A DNA stretch of 64,000 bases. Source: SG8-41 sp035649495. GTDB taxonomy: Bacteria > Pseudomonadota > Gammaproteobacteria > Burkholderiales > SG8-41. The first letter of the stretch is position 1. Every line of letters starts with the position of its first letter. Shown one piece after another: positions 15,064-22,782 of the stretch. The translations under genes were made by a program, and so were the position numbers. A model generated the notes under the pieces. It was not told the DNA's origin. It saw only the letters and a list, made by a program, of their open reading frames with translations, and ran no database searches. Location of the stretch: positions 1-64,000 of the forward strand of contig DASRJL010000041.1 of assembly GCA_035649495.1 (NCBI GenBank), given 5' to 3'.

Positions 15064-15141
15064 ATGAAAAGTCTTAAGAATCAGACGCCGGCACGCGGGG
15101 TAATACCCCGCGTACCGTGTCTGCAGATCTGGAACTGGTAG
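15064..15141 (+). CDS. Possible 25-residue peptide ending like BamD
   Basis: An ATG at 15064 opens MKSLKNQTPARGVIPR, then VPCLQIWNW and TAG. The last five residues and their codons are identical to the end of BamD. Most of the frame lies within a strong hairpin (15082-15123), so this is more likely a by-product of the repeat than a gene. TAGAAT at about 15050 could be a -10 box. Confidence 0.15.
   Translation: MKSLKNQTPARGVIPRVPCLQIWNW
15082..15123. repeat. Strong imperfect palindrome, REP-like
   Basis: The left arm CAGAC-GCCGGC-ACGCGGGGTA faces TACCCCGCGT-ACCGT-GTCTG. The inner 10 bp and outer 5 bp pair perfectly around a few mismatches, with almost no loop. It abuts the 18-bp direct repeat, and a weaker relative lies at 14870-14900. 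It could act as a terminator (no T run), a transposition remnant or a protein-binding hairpin. Confidence 0.6.
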
Positions 15142-15215
15142 GAACTGTTGCGCGCGCGGCAATTCCCTGGATTGAAATGTGAAGGTCCGATAGACACGAG
15201 CATAAGTGACCTTCC

Positions 15216-16724
15216 ATGCGGCTCGCACCAAAATTCTTTCTGGCCACCTCGCTCGTCATAGTAGTGCTCGCGGGGATTGCCGGCTGGAGTCTGAACGAAG
15301 TCGGCAAACTTTCGATCGCCGATCGCAGCATTACTGTCAAGGCGGCAGAGGCGCTGCGTACAGCGGTATCGCTGCGCGAGGCGGTGTCGACGGCGAAGCG
15401 CGTGGACATGCGCAGCGTGGTCTTCGGCGATCAGGAGTACATCGACGTTTCGAATGCCGCGGCCGGGCGCATCGGCCGGGAATTCGAACGCCTTGCCGGC
15501 CTCCTCACGGCTGACGAGGAGCAGGCGTTGTTGCGGAAGGCAGCGGCGGGCTTCGAAGAGTATGTCGCCAAGATCACCGAAACCCGCGAGCTGCGGAATC
15601 GCGGGGACCGCAAGCGCGCGGAAGTCGTGTTGCGCGACGAGGCGCAGCCGATAGTAGACCGGGTCGTCGACCATCTCGACGGCCTGGTCCAGATCACCGC
15701 GGATTCCCTCGACGAGACGCAGACCGAGGCGAAGGCGGCCCTGGGCCGGGCGCGTGTGGAAATCGAAGAATTGCGCAGCCGCACCTGGAAGGCTGTGACT
15801 ACGGCGATGCTGCTGGGAGTGCTGGCGGCGCTCGTCGGCACGGCGCTTATCGCTTTTCGCATGACGCGCGCGCTCGACCGGTTGTTCGAAGCGACGAAAG
15901 CCCTGGCGGAGGGCACCTTCCGCGAGCCGCTGCGCGTCGACAGCAAGGACGAGATCGGTGCGTTGGCAAGGTCGTTCAACAGCATGGCTGCACGGCTGCG
16001 GGAAACCGACGAGATGAAAGAGAAGTTTTACGCGACGGTGTCCCATGAGCTGCGCTCCCCGCTCAACGCCATGAGCGAGGCCGCTCGCCTCATAGAAGCC
16101 AGGAGCGCCGGTCCGCTCACGGACAAGCAGAAGCGGCTGCTCGCAATCTTCCAGAAGGGAACCGAGCGCCTGTTGAGACTGGTGAACGAGGTGCTGGATC
16201 TCTCGCGAATCAATACAGGGACCCTGCCGGTAGAGCGTCGATGGTTTGTTCTGCACGCGTCGGTAAAGCACGCTGTCGACGAACTGTCGCCCCAGGCGGA
16301 ACAGCGCGGGATCACCCTGCGCCTTCAAAGCAGCTCCCCCGCGGAGCGCATGCTGGGGGACGAGGATCGTATCGTGCAGGTTGTCGTGAATCTGGTGGGC
16401 AACTCGCTGCGCTTCACGCCTCGTGGCGGCAGCATCACGGTGAGGATCGATCACACGGAGGACGAATTCCGGATACAGGTGGAAGACACAGGAATCGGCA
16501 TCTCGCCGGCCTTTCTTCCCCTCGTATTCGAGCGGTTCCGCCAGGCCCACAGCGGAAAGGGCGGCACCGGGCTGGGGCTCGCTATCGTAAAATCCCTGGT
16601 CGAGGCGCACGATGGGCAGGTTACGGTCGAATCCGAAGAGGGGAAAGGCACCACTTTTACCGTGGTCCTGCCGCGGGGAACGCCTACTCTCGTGGCGATG
16701 GACGGCGAGGCTAAGCAAGCATGA
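15216..16724 (+). CDS. Membrane sensor histidine kinase (HAMP, HisKA, HATPase)
   Basis: 502 residues. Helix 1 (residues about 5-25, FFLATSLVIVVLAGIAGWSL), an extracytoplasmic helical sensor region of about 160 residues, helix 2 (TTAMLLGVLAALVGTALIAF) and a HAMP linker precede the kinase. The H-box is FYATVSHELRSPLNAMSE, the N-box VVNLVGNSLRFTP, G1 VEDTGIGISP and G2 GGTGLGLAIVKSLVEAHDG. It autophosphorylates on histidine and probably phosphorylates the receiver encoded at 17161. Its stop overlaps the next gene's ATG (ATGA), so it heads a coupled operon. The four-helix-type sensor region gives no ligand clue. Overall it resembles the QseE/GlrK class. Confidence 0.92.
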   Translation: MRLAPKFFLATSLVIVVLAGIAGWSLNEVGKLSIADRSITVKAAEALRTAVSLREAVSTAKRVDMRSVVFGDQEYIDVSNAAAGRIGREFERLAGLLTADEEQALLRKAAAGFEEYVAKITETRELRNRGDRKRAEVVLRDEAQPIVDRVVDHLDGLVQITADSLDETQTEAKAALGRARVEIEELRSRTWKAVTTAMLLGVLAALVGTALIAFRMTRALDRLFEATKALAEGTFREPLRVDSKDEIGALARSFNSMAARLRETDEMKEKFYATVSHELRSPLNAMSEAARLIEARSAGPLTDKQKRLLAIFQKGTERLLRLVNEVLDLSRINTGTLPVERRWFVLHASVKHAVDELSPQAEQRGITLRLQSSSPAERMLGDEDRIVQVVVNLVGNSLRFTPRGGSITVRIDHTEDEFRIQVEDTGIGISPAFLPLVFERFRQAHSGKGGTGLGLAIVKSLVEAHDGQVTVESEEGKGTTFTVVLPRGTPTLVAMDGEAKQA

Positions 16725-17164
16725 GGCCATTGTTAGCGCTCGCCATCGTGGCGGGAACGTTGTGCGCGGGCTGCGGGACTGTGACGCCGGACAGTGGCGA
16801 GGCAGCCCGGAGCGCAACCGCCGCGGCACAGAAAACCGTGCTTGCCGAAGCCGACGCCAAGCTCGCGGCCGCGGATTACAGTGGAGCGCAGACCCTGTAC
16901 GCCGAGTTTGCAAGTTCGCACCCGGACCACGCGGACGCTTCGCGCGCGCGCGCGCTGCGCGTGGTTCTCGATCGGCTGCTGGCGGCTGAAGGCGAGCTCG
17001 CCCGCGTGAAGCGCAGCGACGAAATCCCCAAGCTGCGGCGCGAATTGTCGGAACGGCAGGCGGAAGTGGAGCGGTTGAAAACCGAGACCGCGAAGCTGCG
17101 GGCGGATATGGAACGGCTGCGGGATATCGACTTGCAAACGGCGCCCAGGAAGACAAAAAAATGA
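16721..17164 (+). CDS. Putative lipoprotein with TPR-like and coiled-coil parts (QseG-like position)
   Basis: 147 residues. A lipobox LCAGCG places the acylated cysteine at about residue 19. A short helical repeat follows (AEADAKLAAADYSGAQTLYA, EFASSHPDHADAS), then a coiled coil with heptad pattern (RRELSERQAEVERLKTETAK). It lies between a sensor kinase and its receiver with ATGA overlaps at both ends. The order resembles qseE-qseG of enterobacteria, where the outer-membrane lipoprotein QseG controls the kinase. I infer that it is an accessory sensor for the kinase at 15216. Sequence similarity to QseG itself was not tested. Confidence 0.65.
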   Translation: MRPLLALAIVAGTLCAGCGTVTPDSGEAARSATAAAQKTVLAEADAKLAAADYSGAQTLYAEFASSHPDHADASRARALRVVLDRLLAAEGELARVKRSDEIPKLRRELSERQAEVERLKTETAKLRADMERLRDIDLQTAPRKTKK

Positions 17165-17550
17165 GCAGAACGCTGCTGGTGATCGACAACGACGAGGCCC
17201 TCGTCGAAATGGAACGGTACTATTTTTCCGAGCACGGCTATACGGTGCACACCGCCTTCGACGGAGATATTGGCGTCAAGCTGGCGCTCGAGCTCAAGCC
17301 GCCGGCGATCATTTGCGACATGATAATGGGGGAAATGCACGGCTTCGACGTCCTGCGCACGCTGCGCGCGCACCCCGACATGAAGAGGACCGTCGTGATC
17401 ATGACTTCGGCCAAGGCCTACAAGCCGGATATCGACCGCGCGCGGGACCTCGGGGCAACCGACTACGTGGTCAAGCCGTTTCGGATGGAGGAGCTCCTGG
17501 CTCTGGTAGAGCGGCATCTTGCCGACTTCCAACCGCAGGAGCGCCGTTAG
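17161..17550 (+). CDS. Single-domain response regulator (CheY-like receiver)
   Basis: 129 residues: one receiver domain and no output domain. The acidic pocket is VIDNDEA, the phospho-acceptor aspartate is in IICDMIMGE (about residue 53), the Thr/Ser switch is VVIMTSAKA, and the lysine is in VVKPF. It probably receives phosphate from the kinase encoded upstream and acts by protein-protein contact. The start overlaps the lipoprotein stop (ATGA), and the MBL-fold gene begins right after its TAG. A lone receiver followed by a hydrolase suggests that the output is enzymatic rather than transcriptional; this is inference. Confidence 0.92.
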   Translation: MSRTLLVIDNDEALVEMERYYFSEHGYTVHTAFDGDIGVKLALELKPPAIICDMIMGEMHGFDVLRTLRAHPDMKRTVVIMTSAKAYKPDIDRARDLGATDYVVKPFRMEELLALVERHLADFQPQERR

Positions 17551-18435
17551 ATGCGTGTCACGTTCTGGGGTACGCGCGGGTCCATCGCCACGCCGGGCGC
17601 CGGAACGACGACTTACGGCGGCAATACTTCCTGCGTCGAAGTACGCTGCGGGACCGACATTCTCATCTTCGATGCGGGAACCGGCATTCGACCGCTGGGG
17701 CTGGCCCTTGCGCAGGAATTCAAGGGACGGCCGCTCACGTTGCATCTGTTCATCAGCCACACCCACTGGGACCACATTCAGGGGTTTCCATTCTTCACGC
17801 CGGCCTATCTGCCCACCACGACAATTCACATCTACGGGTCGGGCGGGGCGGGTCGTCCGCTGGAGAAGGTACTGCGGGGGCAGATGGACGCGGATTACTT
17901 CCCGGTTGCGCTCGGCGACATGAGCTCCACGCTCAACGTGCACGAATTCAAGGGCAAGCCGTTTCAGGTGGGTGCCGCAACCATCGCGGCTACCTATCTC
18001 AATCATCCGGGCATGAACCTGGCGTATCGTTTGTGCCACGAGGGCAAGTCCGTCGTGTACGCGACCGATAACGAGCCCTATCAGCAGACGCTTACGCACC
18101 TGGGCGAACGGGCGGACGCGGGTCGCGATTTCGGACAGAAGCTCGACGCGGAGTTCGTGCAGTTTCTGTCCGGAGCGGATCTCTACATCGGCGAGGCACA
18201 GTACACGGACGAAGAGTATCCGGGGCGCATCGGTTGGGGGCATTCGTCGATCAGTGCGACGGTAGAGGTTGCGCTCGAGGCGCAGGTAGGCACGCTCGCT
18301 TTCTTTCATCACGATCCGCTGCATGACGATCCGGAAGTCGCGAAGATGGCGGAGCAAGCCATCCAGATGATCGGCGCCCGCAATTCCTCCCTGCAATGTT
18401 TCGCCGCGCGCGAGGGGCAGACTCTGGACGTTTGA
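17551..18435 (+). CDS. MBL-fold metal-dependent hydrolase
   Basis: 294 residues. The metal-binding motif HTHWDH (in FISHTHWDHIQGFPFF) identifies the metallo-beta-lactamase superfamily. The first block MRVTFWGTRGSIATPGAGTT resembles the subgroup near PhnP, CpdA-like cyclic-nucleotide phosphodiesterases and RNase Z-like enzymes. Later ligands are in YLNHPGMNLAY, VYATDNEPY and GHSSIS, with FFHHDPLHDD near the C-terminus. It starts immediately after the receiver gene and closes the four-gene operon. A phosphodiesterase acting on a nucleotide messenger would fit the signalling context, but the substrate is not shown. Confidence 0.85.
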   Translation: MRVTFWGTRGSIATPGAGTTTYGGNTSCVEVRCGTDILIFDAGTGIRPLGLALAQEFKGRPLTLHLFISHTHWDHIQGFPFFTPAYLPTTTIHIYGSGGAGRPLEKVLRGQMDADYFPVALGDMSSTLNVHEFKGKPFQVGAATIAATYLNHPGMNLAYRLCHEGKSVVYATDNEPYQQTLTHLGERADAGRDFGQKLDAEFVQFLSGADLYIGEAQYTDEEYPGRIGWGHSSISATVEVALEAQVGTLAFFHHDPLHDDPEVAKMAEQAIQMIGARNSSLQCFAAREGQTLDV

Positions 18436-18486
18436 GCGCCTTCGCTCGCATTCGGATACGAGTGTTCCGGATACGGAACTGGTAGA

Positions 18487-19338
18487 GTGCATTCCCGTTT
18501 TCTCAAGCGCGCGGGCGAGCCCGACCTGCACTACGTCGTGGACGACTACACCGATCCGTGGCGTAACGCGCCGTATCTGATACTGCAGCACGGCAGCGGC
18601 CGCTCGTCGGGAATCTGGCGGAGCTGGGTGCCCTACCTCAGCCGCTACTACAAGGTCGTTCGGCCCGATGCGCGAGGGCTCGGCCTGTCGTCTGCCGCTT
18701 TCGACCTGGAGCGCGATCTCACGCTCTCCGCCTGCGTGGGCGACATTGCCGCCATCATCGATGCGCTGGGAGCGGATTCGGCGCATTTCTGCGGGGAATC
18801 GTTCGGCGGAATCCTGGGCATGGCGCTGGCGGCGACACATCCGCGGCGCGTGCGCACGCTGACGCTTGTCGCCTCACCCGTGCGCATCAACCCGGATGTG
18901 AAGACCACCTACGCCGCCGGTCACGCGAGCCGCGCCGAGGCCGTGAAAGAGATGGGCATGAAGGCGTGGCTCGAAAACACCAATCGCAGCACGCGCTTTC
19001 CGCCGGATGCGGACCCGGGGCTGATCGCCTGGTACAACGAGGAGTACCTGCGTAACCGTCCGGAGGTTCAGCTCGCGGTGGCGCGCATGGTGGGCGAGGC
19101 CGATGCGGCCTCCTATCTCCCGCGCATCGAGGCGCCGGTGCTCGGCTTGTATCCGACCGCGGGCCCCATCACGAACGAGGAGCAGGAGCGGACGCTGGCG
19201 GCCGGGATACGCAACCTGCGAATGGTTCACCTGCCGACGTCTTTTCACAAGGTGCAGCTGCTTTTTCCCGCGGCCTGCACGAGCCACCTGCTTGATTTCA
19301 TTTCACAGCACGACGGCAGCATCTGTCGGGAGAACTGA
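18487..19338 (+). CDS. Alpha/beta-fold hydrolase
   Basis: 283 residues from a GTG at 18487. The nucleophile elbow is CGESFGGILG, with serine near residue 105; the oxyanion region is LQHGSGRSSGIW; the catalytic histidine is probably in TSFHKVQLLFP. The protein resembles 3-oxoadipate enol-lactonase and other small ester or C-C bond hydrolases. There is no signal peptide. It lies 52 bp after the MBL-fold gene and immediately before a Bug-type receptor, a pairing common in aromatic or organic-acid catabolic loci of betaproteobacteria. The substrate cannot be read from sequence. Confidence 0.82.
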   Translation: MHSRFLKRAGEPDLHYVVDDYTDPWRNAPYLILQHGSGRSSGIWRSWVPYLSRYYKVVRPDARGLGLSSAAFDLERDLTLSACVGDIAAIIDALGADSAHFCGESFGGILGMALAATHPRRVRTLTLVASPVRINPDVKTTYAAGHASRAEAVKEMGMKAWLENTNRSTRFPPDADPGLIAWYNEEYLRNRPEVQLAVARMVGEADAASYLPRIEAPVLGLYPTAGPITNEEQERTLAAGIRNLRMVHLPTSFHKVQLLFPAACTSHLLDFISQHDGSICREN

Positions 19339-19356
19339 TGCAGGACATTGATACCC

Positions 19357-20370
19357 ATGGAAGCTCCGGGAAAGTGGCTCTTCGCGCAGATGTTCCGTAT
19401 GTGTAAAGCAGTCGCGTTGGCGATCGCGCTGCTCACTGGACTGGGATCCTGCATCGCGGCGGCGGCGGAGCCCGCGTATCCGACACGGCCGATACGGCTC
19501 ATCATTCCCTACCCCGCAGGCGGGCCGCGCGACATCCAGGCACGGCTCCTCGGCAGCCGGCTGACCGAGATATGGGGACGCTCGGTCATCGTCGACAATC
19601 GAGCGGGCGCGAGCGGGATCGTCGGCACCGACCTCGCCGCGAAGGCCGCGCCGGACGGCTATACGATCCTCATGATAGGCGGCGGTCACGCAGTCAATGC
19701 CACGCTGCAGCCCAAGCTGCCGTACGACAGCGTGCGGGATTTTGCGCCGATCGCGAGGACGAGCGCCGCGCCCGGTCTCATGGTCGTCGGGCTCTCGCTG
19801 CCGGTGAAGTCGGTCGCCGAGCTGACCGAGTATCTGCGCTCCCGTCCTGGAAAGGTCTTCTATTCCTCCGCCGGCACCGGCACGCCGAGCCACCTCGCGA
19901 TGGAGCTCTTCAAGATCATGACGCGCACCGAGGCCGTGCATGTGCCGTACAAGGGAGCGGCGCCCGCGCTGACCGACGTCATGTCGGGCCAGGTGCAGAT
20001 CAGCATCCCGACGATACCAGGAGCCTTGCCGCTTACCCGGGCGGGGAAGCTGCGCGCGCTTGCCGTCACCGGCGCGAAGCGCTCGACCGCCGCGCCCGAC
20101 GTCCCCACGGTCATCGAAGCGGGCCTGCCGGGCTACACATCGACGAACTGGTACGGATTCGTCGCTCCCGCGAAGACGCCGACCACCATCATTGACGTCC
20201 TCAGCGAGCAGATCACGCGCATGGTCTCCAGCCCCGAGATGCGCGAGAAGATGCAGGACATCGGGCTGGATCCCGATCCCGCCGGACCCGCACAGTTCGG
20301 CGAATTCATCCGCACCGAGATCGTCAAGTGGAGCAAAGTGGTCAAAGCGGTCGGGCTGAAACCGGAATAG
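19357..20370 (+). CDS. Bug-family periplasmic receptor of a tripartite tricarboxylate transporter
   Basis: About 337 residues from the ATG at 19357; the ATG at 19390 would give a tidier signal peptide (CKAVALAIALLTGLGSCIAAA). The mature start YPTRPIRLIIPYPAGGPRD is the Bug/TctC signature, followed by VDNRAGASGIVGTDLAAKAA and PDGYTILMIGGGHAVNATL. These proteins bind small organic acids in the periplasm. No TctA/TctB membrane genes are nearby, so this is one of the orphan receptors typical of betaproteobacteria. The neighbouring hydrolase suggests a carboxylated ligand. Confidence 0.92.
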   Translation: MEAPGKWLFAQMFRMCKAVALAIALLTGLGSCIAAAAEPAYPTRPIRLIIPYPAGGPRDIQARLLGSRLTEIWGRSVIVDNRAGASGIVGTDLAAKAAPDGYTILMIGGGHAVNATLQPKLPYDSVRDFAPIARTSAAPGLMVVGLSLPVKSVAELTEYLRSRPGKVFYSSAGTGTPSHLAMELFKIMTRTEAVHVPYKGAAPALTDVMSGQVQISIPTIPGALPLTRAGKLRALAVTGAKRSTAAPDVPTVIEAGLPGYTSTNWYGFVAPAKTPTTIIDVLSEQITRMVSSPEMREKMQDIGLDPDPAGPAQFGEFIRTEIVKWSKVVKAVGLKPE

Positions 20371-20376
20371 AACTAT

Positions 20377-21633
20377 TTACCAGCTCGCCAGCCGCTGCCA
20401 CAAGCACGCGGCGGTAATCGCCAGCGTAGCGAGTGTCACCGGCACGCCGACGCGCGCGTGACGGCGCCAGTCGATACGTATGCCGTGGCGCCGCGCCGCA
20501 TCGACGACGATGATGTTGGCGATGCTGCCCACGATGAGCAGGTTGCCCGCCAGCGTGCTCACCAGCGCGAGGACCGTGCCCGCGGACGGATGCCCGCCGA
20601 AAGGCAGCAGCAGCATCACCGCAGGCACGTTGGATACCACGTTCGAGAGCACGAAAGTCCCCGCGAAGAGGGCCCACGGCTCGCGCAGATCGAACCCGAG
20701 CGCAGCGAAATCCTTGACGAGCGTCAAGGCGAGCCCGGTTTGCTGCAGGGCGTGGTTGACCACGAAGAGCCCCATGAAGAGCACGAGGAGCTGCCAGTCC
20801 ACGAGGCCGAGTGTTCTCGTCGTGTGGAGCCTGCGGCTCATGAGCAGCAAGCCCGCCGCAGTAAGCGCCATATGCTCGCGCGGCAGGGACGTGAACACGA
20901 ACACGACGATGAGCGCGCCGGCGATCGCAAGACCCTTGGCGGTCTGCCAGCGGTCGAGGGGCGCCTCTCCATCGTCCATAGCACGCCGGGAAGCCTGCGG
21001 CGGGGCGCCGTCCGCCGACAGTTCTCGTTCGGACCAGTGCCCGTGCGTCTGCCACGCGATCACTATCCACGTCGCGAAGAGCCCCAGCGCGACCGGCAGC
21101 GCCGCTTCGGCCGAGTAGCCTGCGAACGACAGCTCCAAGGTCTGCCCGATCAGCATGTTCTGCGGGTTGCCGATCAGCGTCCACGCCGAACCGATGTTGG
21201 CGGCGCACGCTAGGGCGAGGAGATGGGGAACCGGGTCGAGCCTGCGCCGCGCGCACGCGTGGATCAGCACCGGCGCCACGGCAAGGCAGACGATGTCGTT
21301 GCTGAACACGGCCGCGAGCACTGCGACCGCGAGCATCATCGCGGCGAGGAGGAGCGGCGGAGAAAGCGGGAGCGCGGCGAGGCTGCGCGTCACCCAGTCG
21401 TAGAACCCCCCGAGGCGCATCTGCGCGGAGAGCACCATGAACGAGAAGAGCAGGATGATCGTCGGCAGGTGGACCGCCTCGGCCGCCTCGCGGAGGCTCA
21501 ACGCGTCGAAGCTCACCAGCGCGATGGCGCCGAGCAGGGCGACGCCGGTGCGGTCGATCTGCAGGAACGGCAGCTCGCCGAGGATCATCCCCGCGTAGAC
21601 GATCAGGAAGATCACCAGGATAGTTGTTGTCAT
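20377..21633 (-). CDS. SLC13/ArsB-NhaD-like anion permease
   Basis: 418 residues with about eleven hydrophobic segments. The blocks VFSNDIVCLAVAPVL, GSAWTLIGNPQNMLIG and a C-terminal VVSNVPAVMLLLPF, with paired Asn/Pro in mirrored halves, are typical of the ion-transporter superfamily that includes citrate, arsenite and sodium/proton carriers. The inner-membrane location is clear; the cargo is not. It converges on the Bug receptor gene (6 bp gap) and lies 2 bp downstream of an EamA transporter on the same strand, so those two are probably cotranscribed. Confidence 0.82.
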   Translation of the reverse strand: MTTTILVIFLIVYAGMILGELPFLQIDRTGVALLGAIALVSFDALSLREAAEAVHLPTIILLFSFMVLSAQMRLGGFYDWVTRSLAALPLSPPLLLAAMMLAVAVLAAVFSNDIVCLAVAPVLIHACARRRLDPVPHLLALACAANIGSAWTLIGNPQNMLIGQTLELSFAGYSAEAALPVALGLFATWIVIAWQTHGHWSERELSADGAPPQASRRAMDDGEAPLDRWQTAKGLAIAGALIVVFVFTSLPREHMALTAAGLLLMSRRLHTTRTLGLVDWQLLVLFMGLFVVNHALQQTGLALTLVKDFAALGFDLREPWALFAGTFVLSNVVSNVPAVMLLLPFGGHPSAGTVLALVSTLAGNLLIVGSIANIIVVDAARRHGIRIDWRRHARVGVPVTLATLAITAACLWQRLASW

Positions 21634-21635
21634 CT

Positions 21636-22496
21636 CTATCCGAGCGCGAGGCAGACAATCCCCGCTACCATCGCCGACGCCGCGAACACGCGCTGCGGGG
21701 TGTTTCCTTCCCGCAGCAGGTGCGCGCCCATCAGCGCGCCGATCAGTATGCTGATCTCGCGCGCCGGCGCGACGTAGGAAACCGGAGTGAAAACCATCGC
21801 GGTCAGCGCCAGGATGTAGGAAAGGGGGCAGAGAAGCGCGATGCCGATGATGTCCTTCTTCCAGCGCCGCCAGGTCGGGCCGATCTCCGCCCGCGATCGG
21901 AACGCGAGCGGGGTCATGAGGACGACCCGCCCAAGATTGGCGGCCCAGTCCTGAATCAGCGGCGGAATCAGGAAGGCCGCCACCGCGATCTTGTCCACCA
22001 GCGTATACGCCGCGATCGTGCAGCCGGTCAGCAGGGCGAAGCCGATCGCGTGGTAGTTGCGCGATTCCCGCAGCTTGCGCGGATCACCCGTCAGGAGAAA
22101 GGCGCCGGCGCCGATCAGGACGGCGCCCCATACCGCGAGCACGCCCGGCTGCTCGTGCAGGAACAGAACCGCACAGAGCATGGTGATGAGGGGCCCGGTG
22201 CCGCGGGCGAGCGGATACACGACCGACATGTCGCCGCTGCGGTAGCCACGGTCGAGCAGCATGAAGTAGGCGGTGTGAACCACGGCGGTCGCGAACATGA
22301 GGCCGTAATGGATCCAGCCGAACTGCGGCTGCTGCCACCACACGATGGCGGCCGCCAGCGGCGCGTAGATGAGCGCCGAAAGCGAGGCGAAGAGCCACAC
22401 GAATACCGTGCCGCCACCGGAGCGCTTCAGCAGGAAATTCCAGGAGGCGTGGATGAATGCTGCGGCGAGTATCAGGAGAAGCGCGAATGCGGTCAT
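21636..22496 (-). CDS. EamA/DMT-family metabolite transporter
   Basis: 286 residues, about ten transmembrane helices in two repeats of five, as in drug/metabolite transporters. The first repeat starts MTAFALLLILAAAFIHASWN, and FIHASWNFLLKRSGG is a typical EamA opening. The second half includes YVAPAREISILIGALMGAHL, a conserved end of this family. Members export or import amino acids, nucleosides or sugars; no specificity can be read. It is the first gene of a two-gene minus-strand unit with the SLC13-like permease. Confidence 0.85.
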   Translation of the reverse strand: MTAFALLLILAAAFIHASWNFLLKRSGGGTVFVWLFASLSALIYAPLAAAIVWWQQPQFGWIHYGLMFATAVVHTAYFMLLDRGYRSGDMSVVYPLARGTGPLITMLCAVLFLHEQPGVLAVWGAVLIGAGAFLLTGDPRKLRESRNYHAIGFALLTGCTIAAYTLVDKIAVAAFLIPPLIQDWAANLGRVVLMTPLAFRSRAEIGPTWRRWKKDIIGIALLCPLSYILALTAMVFTPVSYVAPAREISILIGALMGAHLLREGNTPQRVFAASAMVAGIVCLALG

Positions 22497-22729
22497 GTGT
22501 CCTCGAGTCCCAAAAGCTGCGGTTCAGTGTAGAGGCGTGCGTATACGCCTCAACCTGTCCCCTCTAGCGTTTTGTGCTTCGGGTGCATGCCGCGCGGGCT
22601 TTGCGTAGCGCTCGGACCAGACCCAATCAGTGAGCGAAAAACTCACTGATCAACGGAACCCTAGCTACCCGTCGGTTGATGCTGTCATTACATCGGACAA
22701 CGGGCGCTGCGTCAAGACGCGCCCGTTGA
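22497..22729. other. Non-coding spacer with several inverted repeats
   Basis: No gene is seen. Visible palindromes are AGGCGT/ACGCCT at about 22535-22552, a perfect 9-bp stem ATCAGTGAG/CTCACTGAT at 22626-22650 with a 7-base A-rich loop, ATCAAC/GTTGAT at about 22649-22680, and a perfect 10-bp stem CAACGGGCGC/GCGCCCGTTG at about 22698-22728. A heptamer array follows. The cluster may hold terminators for the acetoacetyl-CoA synthetase gene or a small RNA. Confidence 0.55.
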
Positions 22730-22778
22730 GTGACCGGTGACCGGTGACCGGTGACCAGTGATCAGTCACAGGTCACGC
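22730..22778. repeat. Heptamer array, GTGACCG unit, seven copies
   Basis: Units GTGACCG (three times), GTGACCA, GTGATCA, GTCACAG, GTCACGC end 4 bp before the acetoacetyl-CoA synthetase stop. Degeneration rises toward the gene. Confidence 0.9.
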
Positions 22779-22782
22779 ACTT

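Noticed and set aside
15081..17189. 702-codon minus-strand open frame opposite the kinase and lipoprotein genes
   Set aside because: Antisense shadow; it contains no recognisable motif and spans two well-defined genes.
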